Both the position numbers and the translations under genes were made by a program. A stretch of 64,000 nt of DNA, taken from assembly GCF_028858725.1 (NCBI RefSeq), contig NC_084763.1:50104152-50168151 (forward strand), written 5' to 3'. Shown piece by piece: positions 23,626-34,302 of this stretch. The notes beneath the pieces were generated by a model, which was given only the letters and a program-made list of their open reading frames with translations, did no database searches and was not told the origin of the DNA. The number at the start of each line of letters is the position of its first letter. Within the stretch, counting starts at the first letter, position 1. The DNA comes from Colius striatus (Eukaryota; Chordata; Aves; Coliiformes; Coliidae).

Positions 23626-26600
23626 GTATGCTCCTCTCCGCGCCGCGCACTGACCCCGCGGGGCGGCCGTGCGAGCCGCTGCCGGCAGCCTCGTAGTCAG
23701 TTTGGGGTCGCGAGATGGGTTGCTAGATGTGTCCGTCCCCACGTCCCCGGGCCCATACTCTCCGGGACTCTCATTCCACAGCTGTGGTGGGAAATTCCGG
23801 TAAATGGGTGATGCAGAGGCGTGCGATTTGGCTGGAATGTGCCGGACAGAGCGCTTCTGTCCTGCGCTGTTTGACACGCGCCTCTCAGCCTCCAAACAAA
23901 AACAAACCCGGCAAACCGGGGCTCGTCCGGTTTGGTCGGGCGCTTCATGTAATTAAAAGCCTCCCAAACGGAGGCGCAAGGCGGAACGTGTGAAACCGGG
24001 GGGCCATGGGGGCCGATCCCTGCCGGCGGTGCCGGTTCGCGGCCGGGGCTGAGGCGGGAGGCACTTGTTCCACCGTCCCCGCTGGTTTGTAGAGCGCTAA
24101 GCGAACGGACGGAAGGAGCTGCGTTGTCGGTGCATCCGCTGAGATGGGATTTGAAACGGACTAGCGCAATGCCAGTCAAGGGCTGGGCAGGGTAATGTTA
24201 GTGTCGTTTTTTAACTAAAAGGCAGCTGAGGATGAGCCAGCTGCGGCTGATTTGTTGGATGATGGGGTTGTTTTTTGCGCTGGAACAGGTGAAATAGGAG
24301 GTGATGAGAGGACGTGTTTAGCTGTAGCTCGAAGGGTTGAGCTGCCGAGCGCGGTCCAGACATTTCTCGTCCGCTTTACCAAGTAAAGACTCAGGAGCAC
24401 ACTCAGGAGGCACCGAAACTGAGGAATCGGAGCTTTTTTTTTTTTATTTTTTTACTGCCGAATTTCCACCGTAACGATTGCATCAGCCAGGACTCGCATC
24501 GGCTGCGGTGCGGGTCGGGGGACGCGGGGCGCGTTCGGCTGCGGCCGATGGCGGCGGCGCGTCGCGGGAGCCCCGGCCCAGGGCGCCCCCTGCCGCCCTC
24601 CGCGCCGCTCCGCTCCGCCCGCAGCTCCGCGCAGCCCCGCGCCGCGCTGCCCGCCGGCCCCAGCGCGCCTCTGGGTTTTCCGTCTCAGCCCCGCGGTTTC
24701 CTTCATTTTTAATTTTTTTTAACAAAGCGATTTTGTTTTACCTTTTTTTTAAAATACATTTTTTAACGGGACCTGCGTTTCGTTCCCCTCGGTTTCACCC
24801 TTTTTTCCGCGACAGGCGCGGGGCTTTGGGAGCTGCTTCACGGCGCGGCCGGCGGCGTTGGGGAGCGGCACTTCGGCTCCTCCGGGAGCGCTCTTTGCCG
24901 CCGACCCTTCGCAGGGATATATAACCCAGGAGGCAGGAGATCAGGCTTGGATGGCCCCGGAGGTGGCCCGCACCGCAGCCTCTGTGCTCCCAGCTGGGAT
25001 GCGCGGCCGGGGCCATGCGAGGCGGGCCCTAGCCCCTCTGTAAACAGAGCGACCTCACGCCCAGCAGATGCCCAGCACCGTCGGGACACTCAAACTCCGC
25101 ACCGGCGGAGCCCTGGCCCCGCTGAAATTCCCCCATTGGTGCCGCCCGAGCCCGCAGCATTACCGCGGCCGCCAGTGTCCGTAGCAGGCTGGCTTTGCCA
25201 GCCCCTACCCCTCCTCTCGGACCCTCCGAGTCCGGGGAAACTGCGAACACCGCCTCCTCCTGAGCAGCCGCCCCGGGGCGAGGGTTGCGGCCGTGGAAAG
25301 TCCCTCAGCGTCCCGCTAGGACGGGGCTCGGCTCTGCTCTCCCCAGACAGGAGGCACCTCCTCGGACAGACACAGGCCGGGTCAGGCTGCACCGCGGGGC
25401 TGGGGATGCCCCCCGAGCGGGGTCTCCGCTCGGGCACGGCGCGCATCCCGGCGCGCATCCCCGCACGCATCCCGCACCCGCAGCGGCGACCGCGCAGGGG
25501 AGCCCGGCGCCGCGCCCGGGGGCGAGCGGGGGGTGCCGGGCAGGTGCCCTCGCCTCGGCCCTAAGCTCCCCTTCTCCGCGCAGGGCGCGGCAGAGCGGGA
25601 AGGTGCGGCACAAGCGGCAGGCGCTGCAGGACATGGCGCGGCCGCTGAAGCAGTGGCTCTACAAGCACCGCGACAACCCCTACCCCACCAAGACCGAGAA
25701 GATTCTACTGGCTCTCGGCTCCCAGATGACTCTGGTGCAGGTAAGGGAACTCCCTACTCCCACCTCCCGCGGCTGCTCTCGGGTGTTTCATGGACGGGAA
25801 AGACAGAGACAGCGTCGGTCAAAGCCCCCGTATAAGCTGAACGAGAGGCAGTGCTAGGTATCTGGGAGATGTCAGTGCAGCCAGCAAGTCCTGTGCACAC
25901 CCGTCCTTCTCTTTGTCCTCTCCAAGGCTGCCTTGCTAACAGGACTGGGTCCTCCAAACAGGAATTCCCACACCTGGGCTATCCTGGCAGGGGATGCTCT
26001 CAAGGCAATCAGCAAAAGGTGTGTGTTTTCCCTCCTAGGAAAACAATGCACTCATCTTTTAAGCTCATTCATAATACAGTGGAAATGTTTTTGCTTAGTC
26101 TTTAAAAGTCTTCCAGTCCAAAAAAATAAAATCGGTAATGGGGGGGATTTCAGCACAGAAGGGGAATGGTTGAGGGAGTTGTAGGGAGCTACTGTCTTCC
26201 TTTTTTGCAAGTGGGCTAGAATGGAAACAGTTATATTGTTCTTTTAATACTCATCACCTGTTGCACAGCTGTTAGTATTGCCATACACATAGTGTGCAGT
26301 AGCTCAGCATGCAATGACTGTGCCTACCAGTCTTGCAGGAATTATTATTACAGTGTAATTAGATGTGGGGAGTTAATTGTATTGCGTTCAGGTAAAACTC
26401 CCCTGAAATGACTGGCAGCTGTGTTGCAGTGAAAGGTGTGGAGTTGGCTGCAAATGTTTGAATCTTACTTCTGTATTGTCTTTGCCATCTGGTGCTGTGT
26501 TGAAATACGTGATTAAATGCTCTTGGGTGGCTGAGTGATGGCTATCTCGGGTCTGAATGCTGCAAAGATTTATGCATTGTAAGTACTCTAATTTCCTTAC

Positions 26601-29600
26601 TGCAAGCTACTGCTAAATGCATAAAATGAACTACACGTGTTTGCAGGATCGGGTCCTCAGTGCTCTGCCTAACACATTATGTGCCACTTTGCAAAGGATA
26701 TGAAGGTACCAAAATAACTTCAAATATTAGAAAAAGTGGTCATTCAGCATTATTATTTTGAGTGCACCTTCAAAAGAGCTTGTGCTATGAACTTTGTTCC
26801 TAGTAACAGAAAAATGGGAAACTTTTACGCTGTAGTACCTCACTGGAAAACTATTGCACTAGAAAAAACACTACAACTCTGACAAAAATAATGTCTCAGA
26901 AGATGCCAGTTACAACTGGAAGATACGATTAAAATAACTTTTCTTGCTTTTATAAAATGTACATTAAAGACTTGCTCTGTCTTTTAAAAATATGATTACA
27001 TAAATGCTCTCCATTCAATGCCACAATTCGATAGAAGTAGTTTACTGGTCTATTTAGAATATTCCTGTATTTTTACATAATATTTAACACATGCATCTAG
27101 AAAACATGTTGGGAGACTTTCACGTTAATATCATCTTGAAAAGTTATCCTCTTCTTTTATAAATGCCTCAGAATGAGCACAGAAGGGAAAAAACCTGGTG
27201 GGTTTTTGCAGTATTTTTCTAGTGGCAGCTTAGATAAATGTGGCTTGGGCTAGGCTGTGTTAGCCTCTGTAAAGGTATCAAGTGAGCACTGGCCACTTCT
27301 CCAGAGAGTTTTACAATCTACATAAAGTGTAGAATAAGGTGTAGAATAAAATTTAAAAGAATCATGGAGGGGCTACATTTATGTCTGTTAGACCCCATGA
27401 ATCTAGTGGATTTATGCCAAAGCTGAATTTCACCAGCCTTACTTCTATGAAGTGTAGTATTTGAAAGAGCTGCACAAACCAGCATGGCTATCTTCATTTA
27501 GAGAAGCATACCATCAAAGAACTCCCAGATGTTTCTTCCATTTGGGTGCAATGCTCTTTTAATCCAAGAATATGATAGGATCTATATAAAAGGTAAATAC
27601 GTACATCTGTCTCCAGAAGTAATTCCTGAGCCTGGAAGAACAAAACAACACACACCTCTCATCTACTTTTTGGATGCCCAGAAAGAACAAGAATGGAATC
27701 CAGATCAAAGTCCATGTTCTCTGAAAGTTAGAAAGCATCAGGCTGTGATCTCGGTCACACATCTGAAATTGTTGTCCCAAAGGCTATGCTCTTTCATCTG
27801 GGTGGTGTAACTGAGAGCAGGCTCAGGACTGGGCTTCACTGTCTGTTGGAAAGCTTTGCTTTTGTCCCAGGAGGGGAACTTTGCAAAAGCATCCACCAGC
27901 ATCTCCTGTGATTGCTTTTCCAAACTAGTAGCACCAGACATCATTGGAGAACCAGGAATCAGTATGTGATGTTTTCTCCGGGTGAGGGGCCTTCACATTT
28001 GCTGACCTGTCTCATATTTCCTACTCTTCTTCCATTTCTCGGTGTTATCCTGTGGTGTTTGCACTTGGTGGGAATGTAGAGTTGCCCTAGCAGCTTCCCA
28101 CTCCTGTGGAGGCTGCTGTCTGCTGACAGCTGTCACCTCTTCCCAGCATCCCCCGTGTGCTGACACCTTATCATTGGAAGCCCTAGGGCAGGCAAAAAAT
28201 ACTGTTGAAAATACCTTTTGAGTGTTTCCGCCAAAACATGATTAGGCAACGAATCATTGGGTTTCTTTGTTTTTCACCAAACTACTGACCTTGGAAAACA
28301 TCTTCAGCAGCTGCCTGGAAGATGATGTTGATCACAGTAGTATGGATAATATAGCCTTGACTCTTCTCCATGTGCTTTTCTTTCATCTAATGAATGTTAT
28401 TCCAGTATATGCCATCTATCCAAAGGAGCCTTTGTGCAGGACTCTGTCGTAGATAAAACCAATCCTTCTGTGAGACAAGGAGAATACATCCAGCCCTGCT
28501 GGATACTCTACTGTTAATATTAGGACAGTGTCTGCATGGCAAATCTTCCACAACTTTACTTTCATTAATTTTGCTATGACCCAGGTGACTGATTTTAAAT
28601 TAATTTTCTCTACCTCACTAATACTTTGGTTTAACTCCCTCTTTCTGGATGCAGTGGGACAGCAAGGGGGCTGTTCCAGCTGTAGGTCTGACAGCACTGC
28701 AGAAGGAAAATCAAACCCTTTCAAGGAGGTAGGATTTTGCAGGGATCGTAAATCATCTTGTTTCTTAATAAGTAGTAGCAAAACCTGGGGCAAATTCTGG
28801 GCTGACTTATGCCTGAGGAGGCCAACAAGGTCTTCGGGAGTTCTCAAGGCAAATGTTATTGCAGCTTTCAGTCCAATAGTCCAAAGATTTCTACTTACCC
28901 AACTGCCAAAGCAGGAAACCAGAAAAGCAATATCTTTTGAAAAGACATTTTATATTTTACTCCAATTAGATTCCAATTCAAAATCCAATATTTTGTCCTA
29001 TTAATATGCTATTAACATGCTACATTTTCATTTGTATTATTACCACAGTTCTTGATTTATTTTATTTTAAATTTTGGTTTACATGTTCTTGTGAAATAAA
29101 AAAGAAAAATGGCAGGATATTCCTTCCAGAAAGAAATATGAATGGCTGTATTGTTGAAGAGGAGTTTTTTGCAATACTAGGATTAATAAATTGGTCATGT
29201 GCTGCTATGGATTTAATAGTATTCAGATTCATAAAGGCATATCTGGATTACCGGAGGAGGAGAATCGCTTGATTTCTGAGTCTTTGGCTACTCTGAAGCA
29301 GTGAAGCAGAACAAATTACAATAAAATTGAAGAATCCCTTCAGAAGTAAAGCCAGAAGGTCAATATTTCATGATGCCGGTATAAGTACCTGATGTTCTTT
29401 GGAAACGACTGAGCTGCTGTAAAATATGAGTGCTGGAAAGCACATCTATCACAGTTCTCCTTGGGTCTTCTCTTTTTACTTCTTGAAGAACTTCATGATT
29501 GTTACTTTACAAGAATATTGAGTTTTGTCAGGTGTTTTTTCAAGACACTTAGTTCTGTGGGAAGTTTCTGAGACAAAGATTTTTCCCACTGGCTTGCATG

Positions 29601-32600
29601 TAGATCTTTGGTTTTGGGGTTTATTATTAGTGCAGGTCACAGTAGTGTAACTTGAGGCCATGATAAAGGATGGGTGGCTTTTGGCAGCTTTAGTTGTTTC
29701 TGATTGTAACAGCATTAAGCAAGTGTGGTGCAAGCAGGCACTTGTAATGAGCAGGAGTAGACACTCAACTTCTTTAAGACCACAGGGATACACAAGGTAA
29801 CATTTGGAGTATGTTGAAATTAGTGACAAAACTGTCTTTGTTTTTAAAGGAGGCAGGAAAAGCCTGTGATAGCCCAGGTGGTGGCTGGAGTTCTGGGTGC
29901 TGTCTGGTACTGCCTATAGCCATGCAGCCCCTTCCAGTCCACACACCTGGAGGCTGTCCAAGATTGAAGAGTGGGAAAGATGTTGAATATCTTGATGTCT
30001 TAAAGATCAGGATTTTTCAGTAACATATGCTAGTGCCCAAGAGCAGGAAAGCACGCAGATAATACCACACCATAGATGTAGCCGCAAAATCTCTTAAAGT
30101 GGATTTGTCTAACTTCCTTCAGCTTTAATGAGCCTTGTAATTACATTTGGGATTAGAGTTTCTGGAGTGCACTTGTTGCTTTGTGCTTTAGCAGAAAGCT
30201 TCTTTTGTAAATGCTGACTTCATGTCCTTTCATAATGATCAAATACTACTATTTCCTCCTCTCATAGCAGAAGACTTAAAATATGACTCATCTTTTCGTA
30301 TTGATATGCAGAAAGCAAAGCGTTGGCATAGGAAGAATGAGCTCAAAATAAACCAAGAGTACCATGCAAAAATCACTCCTGCTAAATTTAATTGCTTTTA
30401 TGTATGAGTCACACTAATAGTACCCTATCTTTCTTTTCTGTACGTGGCACTTCACTGATGAAATGTTTCAGTATGTAATGAAATGGAACATAATTAAATC
30501 TTTCTTGGGAGAGGATGGAGAGCTGTCAGTGTTGTAAGATGCTGCAGAAACCGCTGTAATATTCAGTGGGACTCTGGATTGATCCACCTATATCATTACA
30601 TGCTTGTTTTCAGAGTCATTCTAAGTCACGCAGCAGCCAGGTGACTGCTGCTTCAGCTGAGCAGTCTGGAGTGAGTGTGTTAATGGTGTTGGAAAGTGGA
30701 TGGATTCCAGCCCACCCTTTCTGGTTCAGTATAATGATTGCTATGTCAATACGATGAATATAAACAAATAGCCTTGGAAGAAAATGAAAATTACTTGCTC
30801 TTCTCTGGCAGCTACAGTTTTGGTCTTCTAACCTGTCATAGTAAACTACGTGGTTTGTAGAGTTATGTGTTTGGCATCTGAGTGCTGATCCAGGGCTCAC
30901 TCTATTTTCGATGAAACCCTGGTTCATGTAAATGTGATTTTAAGTAAAATGAAAGTGACAGGCTTAAGGCACCACTGCTGAGTTGTGAGTGAGACTCTGA
31001 GCTGAAGTTTTGTTTTTCCTTTGAGCAGATAGTGCTTATTTTTCTCATAACTACCTTAGAAGAGATTAGTCTTCTAGAATAATTAGCCAAACACTTCTTT
31101 GTGATTTATACATTAGCTACAATACATGACAAAACTAGGGCCAAAATCCAACCCTGAGGTCTACGTTTTTGTTCTCTAGTAAGTGGGGTAGCATGTATTG
31201 ATAAAACATGTGTTAACTGGCTTTTCAGTTTAACAGAAATTAAATGGTATGATTGTTCCCAAGGTCAGTATATGCCTACAGTACTTTCTCGCTTCCTCTG
31301 TGTTCACTTTCACAACACAAAGATGTGAGGGGGCCTATAGACTCCCAACATTCTTTACATTCTCCTTTGCAAGTAATGCTATTCTGCCTCCTTCTTGCAG
31401 AGGTCATGTCAAAGTATACTTATTCCTGTGAGGAGTAAATAGCATTTTTAAGACCTGATTTATCATTAAACAAATATTGTTAGAGTGTAGGTAGCTTGCC
31501 TCTGTTCTTGTTCGTAGTCAGGTTATGGTAAGGTCACTCTATCAGTATCAGTATTTCCTATTTTATATATTTTTAAGTTATGGTAAAATCAAGGACAGTA
31601 TTTTCTCAGGTATGTTTTCACACAAAGTCACAGCAAGTACACACATCCCTTTTGGTGCTTTGATGGTGCTGCTGTCACGTAAGACTATACTGTGCCTTTT
31701 TACTCCTTTGGTGCCTAAAACACTGCGAAGTTCTTGAGTTTGAGCCTGACTTTGTGGTGACTCGATAAGCTAGAAGGATACTAATGTGTATCCATTCTGC
31801 AATGTCAAACTCCAGAAAATGCTCTGCATCTGAGAAGACAATCCAGTCTCTTGTTTAGTAGTCACCTTGTGAGGAATCTGCATTTTAGAGTCTCCACAAC
31901 AGACAGAGTTCATAAAAGCTGCTGCTCTGTAGAGCAAATGGGTGATTTCTACAGTGACTCAAAGTGCATTGTATTCTGTGTGAGACTTTCCTGGTACCCA
32001 CCACCTGTCAGAGGCCTGGTAAAGCACAAGGGAGAATTTGGGCTTCTCCGTTCAACAACCTTCTAGCCTACATAAATATCAAAAGCAAATTACTGAACAT
32101 TAGCTATTAGTTTTAATTTAGGATGCTAAATACTACTACGTACTAATACTAAAACATATGAAGGTTCATATTGAAAGTGAAGGGTGTTATCTAGAAAGAA
32201 AGACAGACAAATGCAAAAAGGAGTCTTTTACAACACTTGTGAAAATGCTTAAACCTGGTTAACAAATACTTGCAAATACTTGGGGTCTGCAAATACTTGT
32301 GAGGGGTGGGAAGCCTGAACCTGCCTCTTATCTAAGGTTCCTGCTGTGCTCAATTATGGTTTCATGGCCTCGTGTTTACATTTCCCTTGTTTGCCATTTT
32401 CTTAGGGCATACATAGAACTCATGAAAAGTCTGTGGGCTAGGTTTATCTGCATCATTTTCAAGGGAAATTAATACATTCATTTGTATGCAGGTATCAAAT
32501 TGGTTTGCCAATGCAAGACGTCGCCTGAAGAATACTGTCAGGCAACCAGATCTTAGCTGGGCTTTACGAATAAAACTGTACAACAAATATGTTCAAGGAA

Positions 32601-34154
32601 ATGCTGAACGACTCAGCGTGAGCAGTGATGACTCATGCTCTGAAGGTTTGTTAATGCTCTTTCGATCAATTTTAAACTGATTAAGATATATTTAGAAAGT
32701 ATCAGATACCCCTAAGTTAGCTCTGATTTCTCACAGAACGTCCTTGGTGGATCCACTTCTAGTGAATTAGGTGCCATTTTTGGCTCCCAGCTACTCTGCA
32801 GCATTGCAAAGCAGGATTGTGTAGGTTAATTGGGGTGGCAATCTGGTTGCATGTTATTTGCCTGTTTTGTATAGCATTGTTACTAGAACTATAATCATTA
32901 GTTCATTGGATTCTGCAAGCCTATTCCTTTAACCTGCTTTAAAGGAAAAAAGTGATGACATTTGTTGGTTTGAGGAAATAAGAAGTCTTTTTACTGTTGC
33001 TTTCCCTGATGGAAGTGCTGTAGCAATAGCACATCATTAGCAAGAGAATCTGATTAACTTCAGTGGGGCTTATTATATGGTAAACCGAGTATCACTGTTA
33101 CTTATCGTATGTATTTTACCAGCATTTTCCTTAAAAGGTGCACTAAAATTCTCTTTCTCATGCAAATTAACAAATGCTGGGATTTTAAAAATAGAATAGA
33201 TTTTTAATGGAACGTTTGGATTGTGTCTGTGGGGACTTTTTTTAGTCGGTTGTGACATGGAGATACATTGGCAGGAACAAATGCTGCAGAATGTTGTCAG
33301 AAATCTGTGAATTCAGCTCAGTTTCAATTCTCTTTGTTCCAATTTCAGTTTGTACTCACATTTCTTTGGTATGCCTTTCTCTTTAAAAGACTGGTTTCAG
33401 GACAATTAAAGAGTACAATTTAAGCAAATACACTTGCATATGCAGTAGTATTCTGGAGAACCAAATTTCAAGTTATAATGGTAGGAATTCAGCTTCTTCA
33501 CACAGATTTTTAAATGCTTGTCATTGTTTTAAGGCACTTCTGAGATTTTTTTTGTACCTGTCTTTGTTGCTTATGAACAAATTAGACACTGGTTTCTACA
33601 GTTAATTAATTTGGAATAGCTGGAACATCTGAGAACCCTGGGAAACACTGTGAACAATGCGTGAAGGGAAGAAAATGAGCGTGATTGTCTAATGCTGAAT
33701 TCTAAGGTTATTGTCTAGTTTTAGTTATATTTATAGCAATTTAAAACATGCAGAGAAAGCTTCTTGCTAAATATTAGATATTCGATGTATTACTGTGCCT
33801 TTGTTGTTTTGCTTTCAGATGGAGAAAATCCTCCAAGAAACCATATGAACGAAGGGGGATATAACAAACCAGTTCATCATACTGTGATTAAAACTGAAAG
33901 TTCAGTAATAAAAACAGGAGTGAGACCAGAAACGAGTGCCAATGAGGATTATGTGTCACCCCCTAAATACAAAAGCAGCTTATTGAATCGTTACCTAAAT
34001 GACTCATTGAGACATGTCATGGCTACTAATGCAGCTATGATGGAAAAAACAAGGCAAAGGAATCACTCTGGTTCGTTTAGTTCCAATGAATTTGAAGAGG
34101 AATTAGTGTCTCCATCATCATCAGAGACAGAAGGCAATTTTGTCTACCGGACAG
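23444..34154 (+). CDS. MKX: MKX, Mohawk homeobox gene, 5' four coding exons (partial)
   Basis: Join 23444-23625, 25584-25740, 32492-32645 and 33819-34154: 829 bases, 276 codons plus one base. MKX is a nuclear TALE-class homeodomain factor related to the Iroquois family. It acts mainly as a repressor and is needed for tendon and ligament fibroblast differentiation. Residues 1-61 form a variable N-terminus. About 67-129 is the homeodomain, with the TALE loop NPYP at 92-95 and the recognition helix VSNWFANARRR at 114-124. The C-terminal half follows, with a serine-rich stretch SSDDSCSEDGENPP near 156-169 and the motif SSLLNRYLNDSLRHVMATN. Human MKX is 352 residues, so about 75 C-terminal residues are missing and should lie right of the window. 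All phases agree and no frame break is seen. Confidence 0.96.
23626..25583 (+). other. MKX: MKX intron after first coding exon (1,958 bp)
   Basis: GC-rich intron with donor GTATGC and acceptor CTCCGCGCAG. It contains poly-T and AT-rich patches at 24430-24455 and 24700-24770, a TATA-like GATATATAA at 24916-24924, and a 12-bp minisatellite at 25439-25474. No further exon was recognised. Long open frames on both strands follow from the high GC content. Confidence 0.85.
25439..25474. repeat. 12-bp minisatellite, three units
   Basis: Three consecutive units: GCGCGCATCCCG, GCGCGCATCCCC and GCACGCATCCCG. A partial unit CACCCG follows. It lies about 110 bases before the homeobox exon acceptor inside CpG-rich intron DNA. 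Reading through in one frame would give repeated RIPA, but this is intronic. Confidence 0.8.
25584..25740 (+). CDS. MKX: MKX second coding exon, homeodomain helices 1 and 2
   Basis: Acceptor CCGCGCAG, then 157 bases in the phase that completes Gly61. The product runs from ARQSGKVRHKRQALQDMARP to LALGSQMTLVQ (residue 113). It holds the homeodomain N-terminal arm (KVRHKRQ), helix 1 (about 76-89, LQDMARPLKQWLYKH), the three-residue loop extension with NPYP (92-95) that defines TALE homeodomains, and helix 2 (about 96-106). It is nearly identical to mammalian MKX as I remember it. The donor GTAAGG at 25741 is strong and the exon ends in phase 0, immediately before the recognition helix. Confidence 0.96.
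25741..32491 (+). other. MKX: MKX intron splitting the homeobox (6,751 bp)
   Basis: Donor GTAAGG and acceptor TTTGTATGCAG, phase 0. The intron separates helices 1 and 2 from the DNA-recognition helix. I recognised no exon, no CR1 and no RNA gene in it. The open frames at 27.5-29.8 kb, on both strands and up to about 158 codons, show no known domain and overlap one another, as expected by chance. Three copies of CAAATACTTG occur at 32263-32299, about 200 bases before the acceptor. Confidence 0.85.
32263..32299 (+). repeat. three copies of CAAATACTTG near MKX homeobox acceptor
   Basis: CAAATACTTG occurs at 32263-32272, 32273-32282 and 32290-32299; the last two are separated by GGGTCTG. This is a short local duplication within intron sequence. 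It is too far from the acceptor (about 190 bases) to be part of the core splice site. Confidence 0.75.
32492..32645 (+). CDS. MKX: MKX third coding exon, homeodomain recognition helix
   Basis: Starts at residue 114 with VSNWFANARRRLKNTVRQPD. Trp117, Asn120 and Arg122 correspond to the invariant homeodomain W48, N51 and R53. The Ala at the position-50 equivalent (WFANARR) is the Iroquois/Mohawk type, unlike the Ile of MEIS/PBX relatives. The rest, LSWALRIKLYNKYVQGNAER followed by LSVSSDDSCSE, is a conserved MKX extension. It ends after one base of codon 165 (GAA G, donor GTTTGT at 32646). The donor is somewhat weak but the next exon completes the Asp codon correctly. Confidence 0.95.
32646..33818 (+). 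other. MKX: MKX intron (1,173 bp)
   Basis: Donor GTTTGT and acceptor TTTTGCTTTCAG at 33818, phase 1. AT-rich with no exon or repeat recognised. Confidence 0.88.
33819..34154 (+). CDS. MKX: MKX fourth coding exon (residues 165-276)
   Basis: Encodes DGENPPRNHMNEGGYNKPVH followed by a region with TVIKTESSVIKTGVRPET, EDYVSPPKYKSSLLNRYLND, SLRHVMATNAAMMEKTRQRN and SSNEFEEELVSPSSSETEGN, ending FVYRT. These blocks match vertebrate MKX in order. This part of mouse Mkx lies in the C-terminal half that carries repression activity and recruits Sin3A/HDAC (established for the family; exact limits not visible here). The exon is 336 bases, so phase 1 is kept. It ends with the first base of an expected Asp codon (ACA G, donor GTAAGA at 34155). 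The intron donor can be read through for nine more residues to a stop at 34181-34183. Confidence 0.95.
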
Positions 34155-34235
34155 GTAAGAGACTTATTCTGCATTATTTCTGATATAGCCAGCTTTGGAT
34201 GGTGTCACCTAGAATGACTGTCACCTAACTGTGCC

Positions 34236-34302
34236 TTTTATGAGAGTGGGTAGCTCCTGTCCATCTTCTTGTACGAGAGTGGATGACTCCTGTCTGCCCT
34301 TT
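34236..34302 (+). repeat. imperfect tandem duplication, about 32-bp unit
   Basis: Two adjacent related stretches: TTATGAGAGTGGGTAGCTCC with TGTCCATCTT, and GTACGAGAGTGGATGACTCC with TGTCTGCCCT. They start 82 bases after the donor of the fourth MKX coding exon. This looks like a simple local duplication that has diverged. Confidence 0.6.

Larger units (their letters stand above)
21590..25760 (+). promoter_or_regulatory. MKX: CpG-rich promoter block of MKX
   Basis: GC content and CpG density rise sharply near 21.6 kb and fall after 25.75 kb, with less CpG-dense breaks near 22.1-22.2, 23.7-24.45 and 24.70-24.78 kb. The block spans the MKX start codon and the first two coding exons, the usual pattern for a developmental homeobox gene in birds and mammals. 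No strong TATA box is placed before the start codon; a CpG-type promoter with dispersed starts is inferred. Long open frames in both directions across this block are a by-product of high GC. Boundaries are by eye. Confidence 0.7.

Noticed and set aside
28416..29004. Overlapping frames of 143 and 158 codons inside the MKX intron
   Set aside because: Open on both strands at once, within chance expectation, with no known domain.
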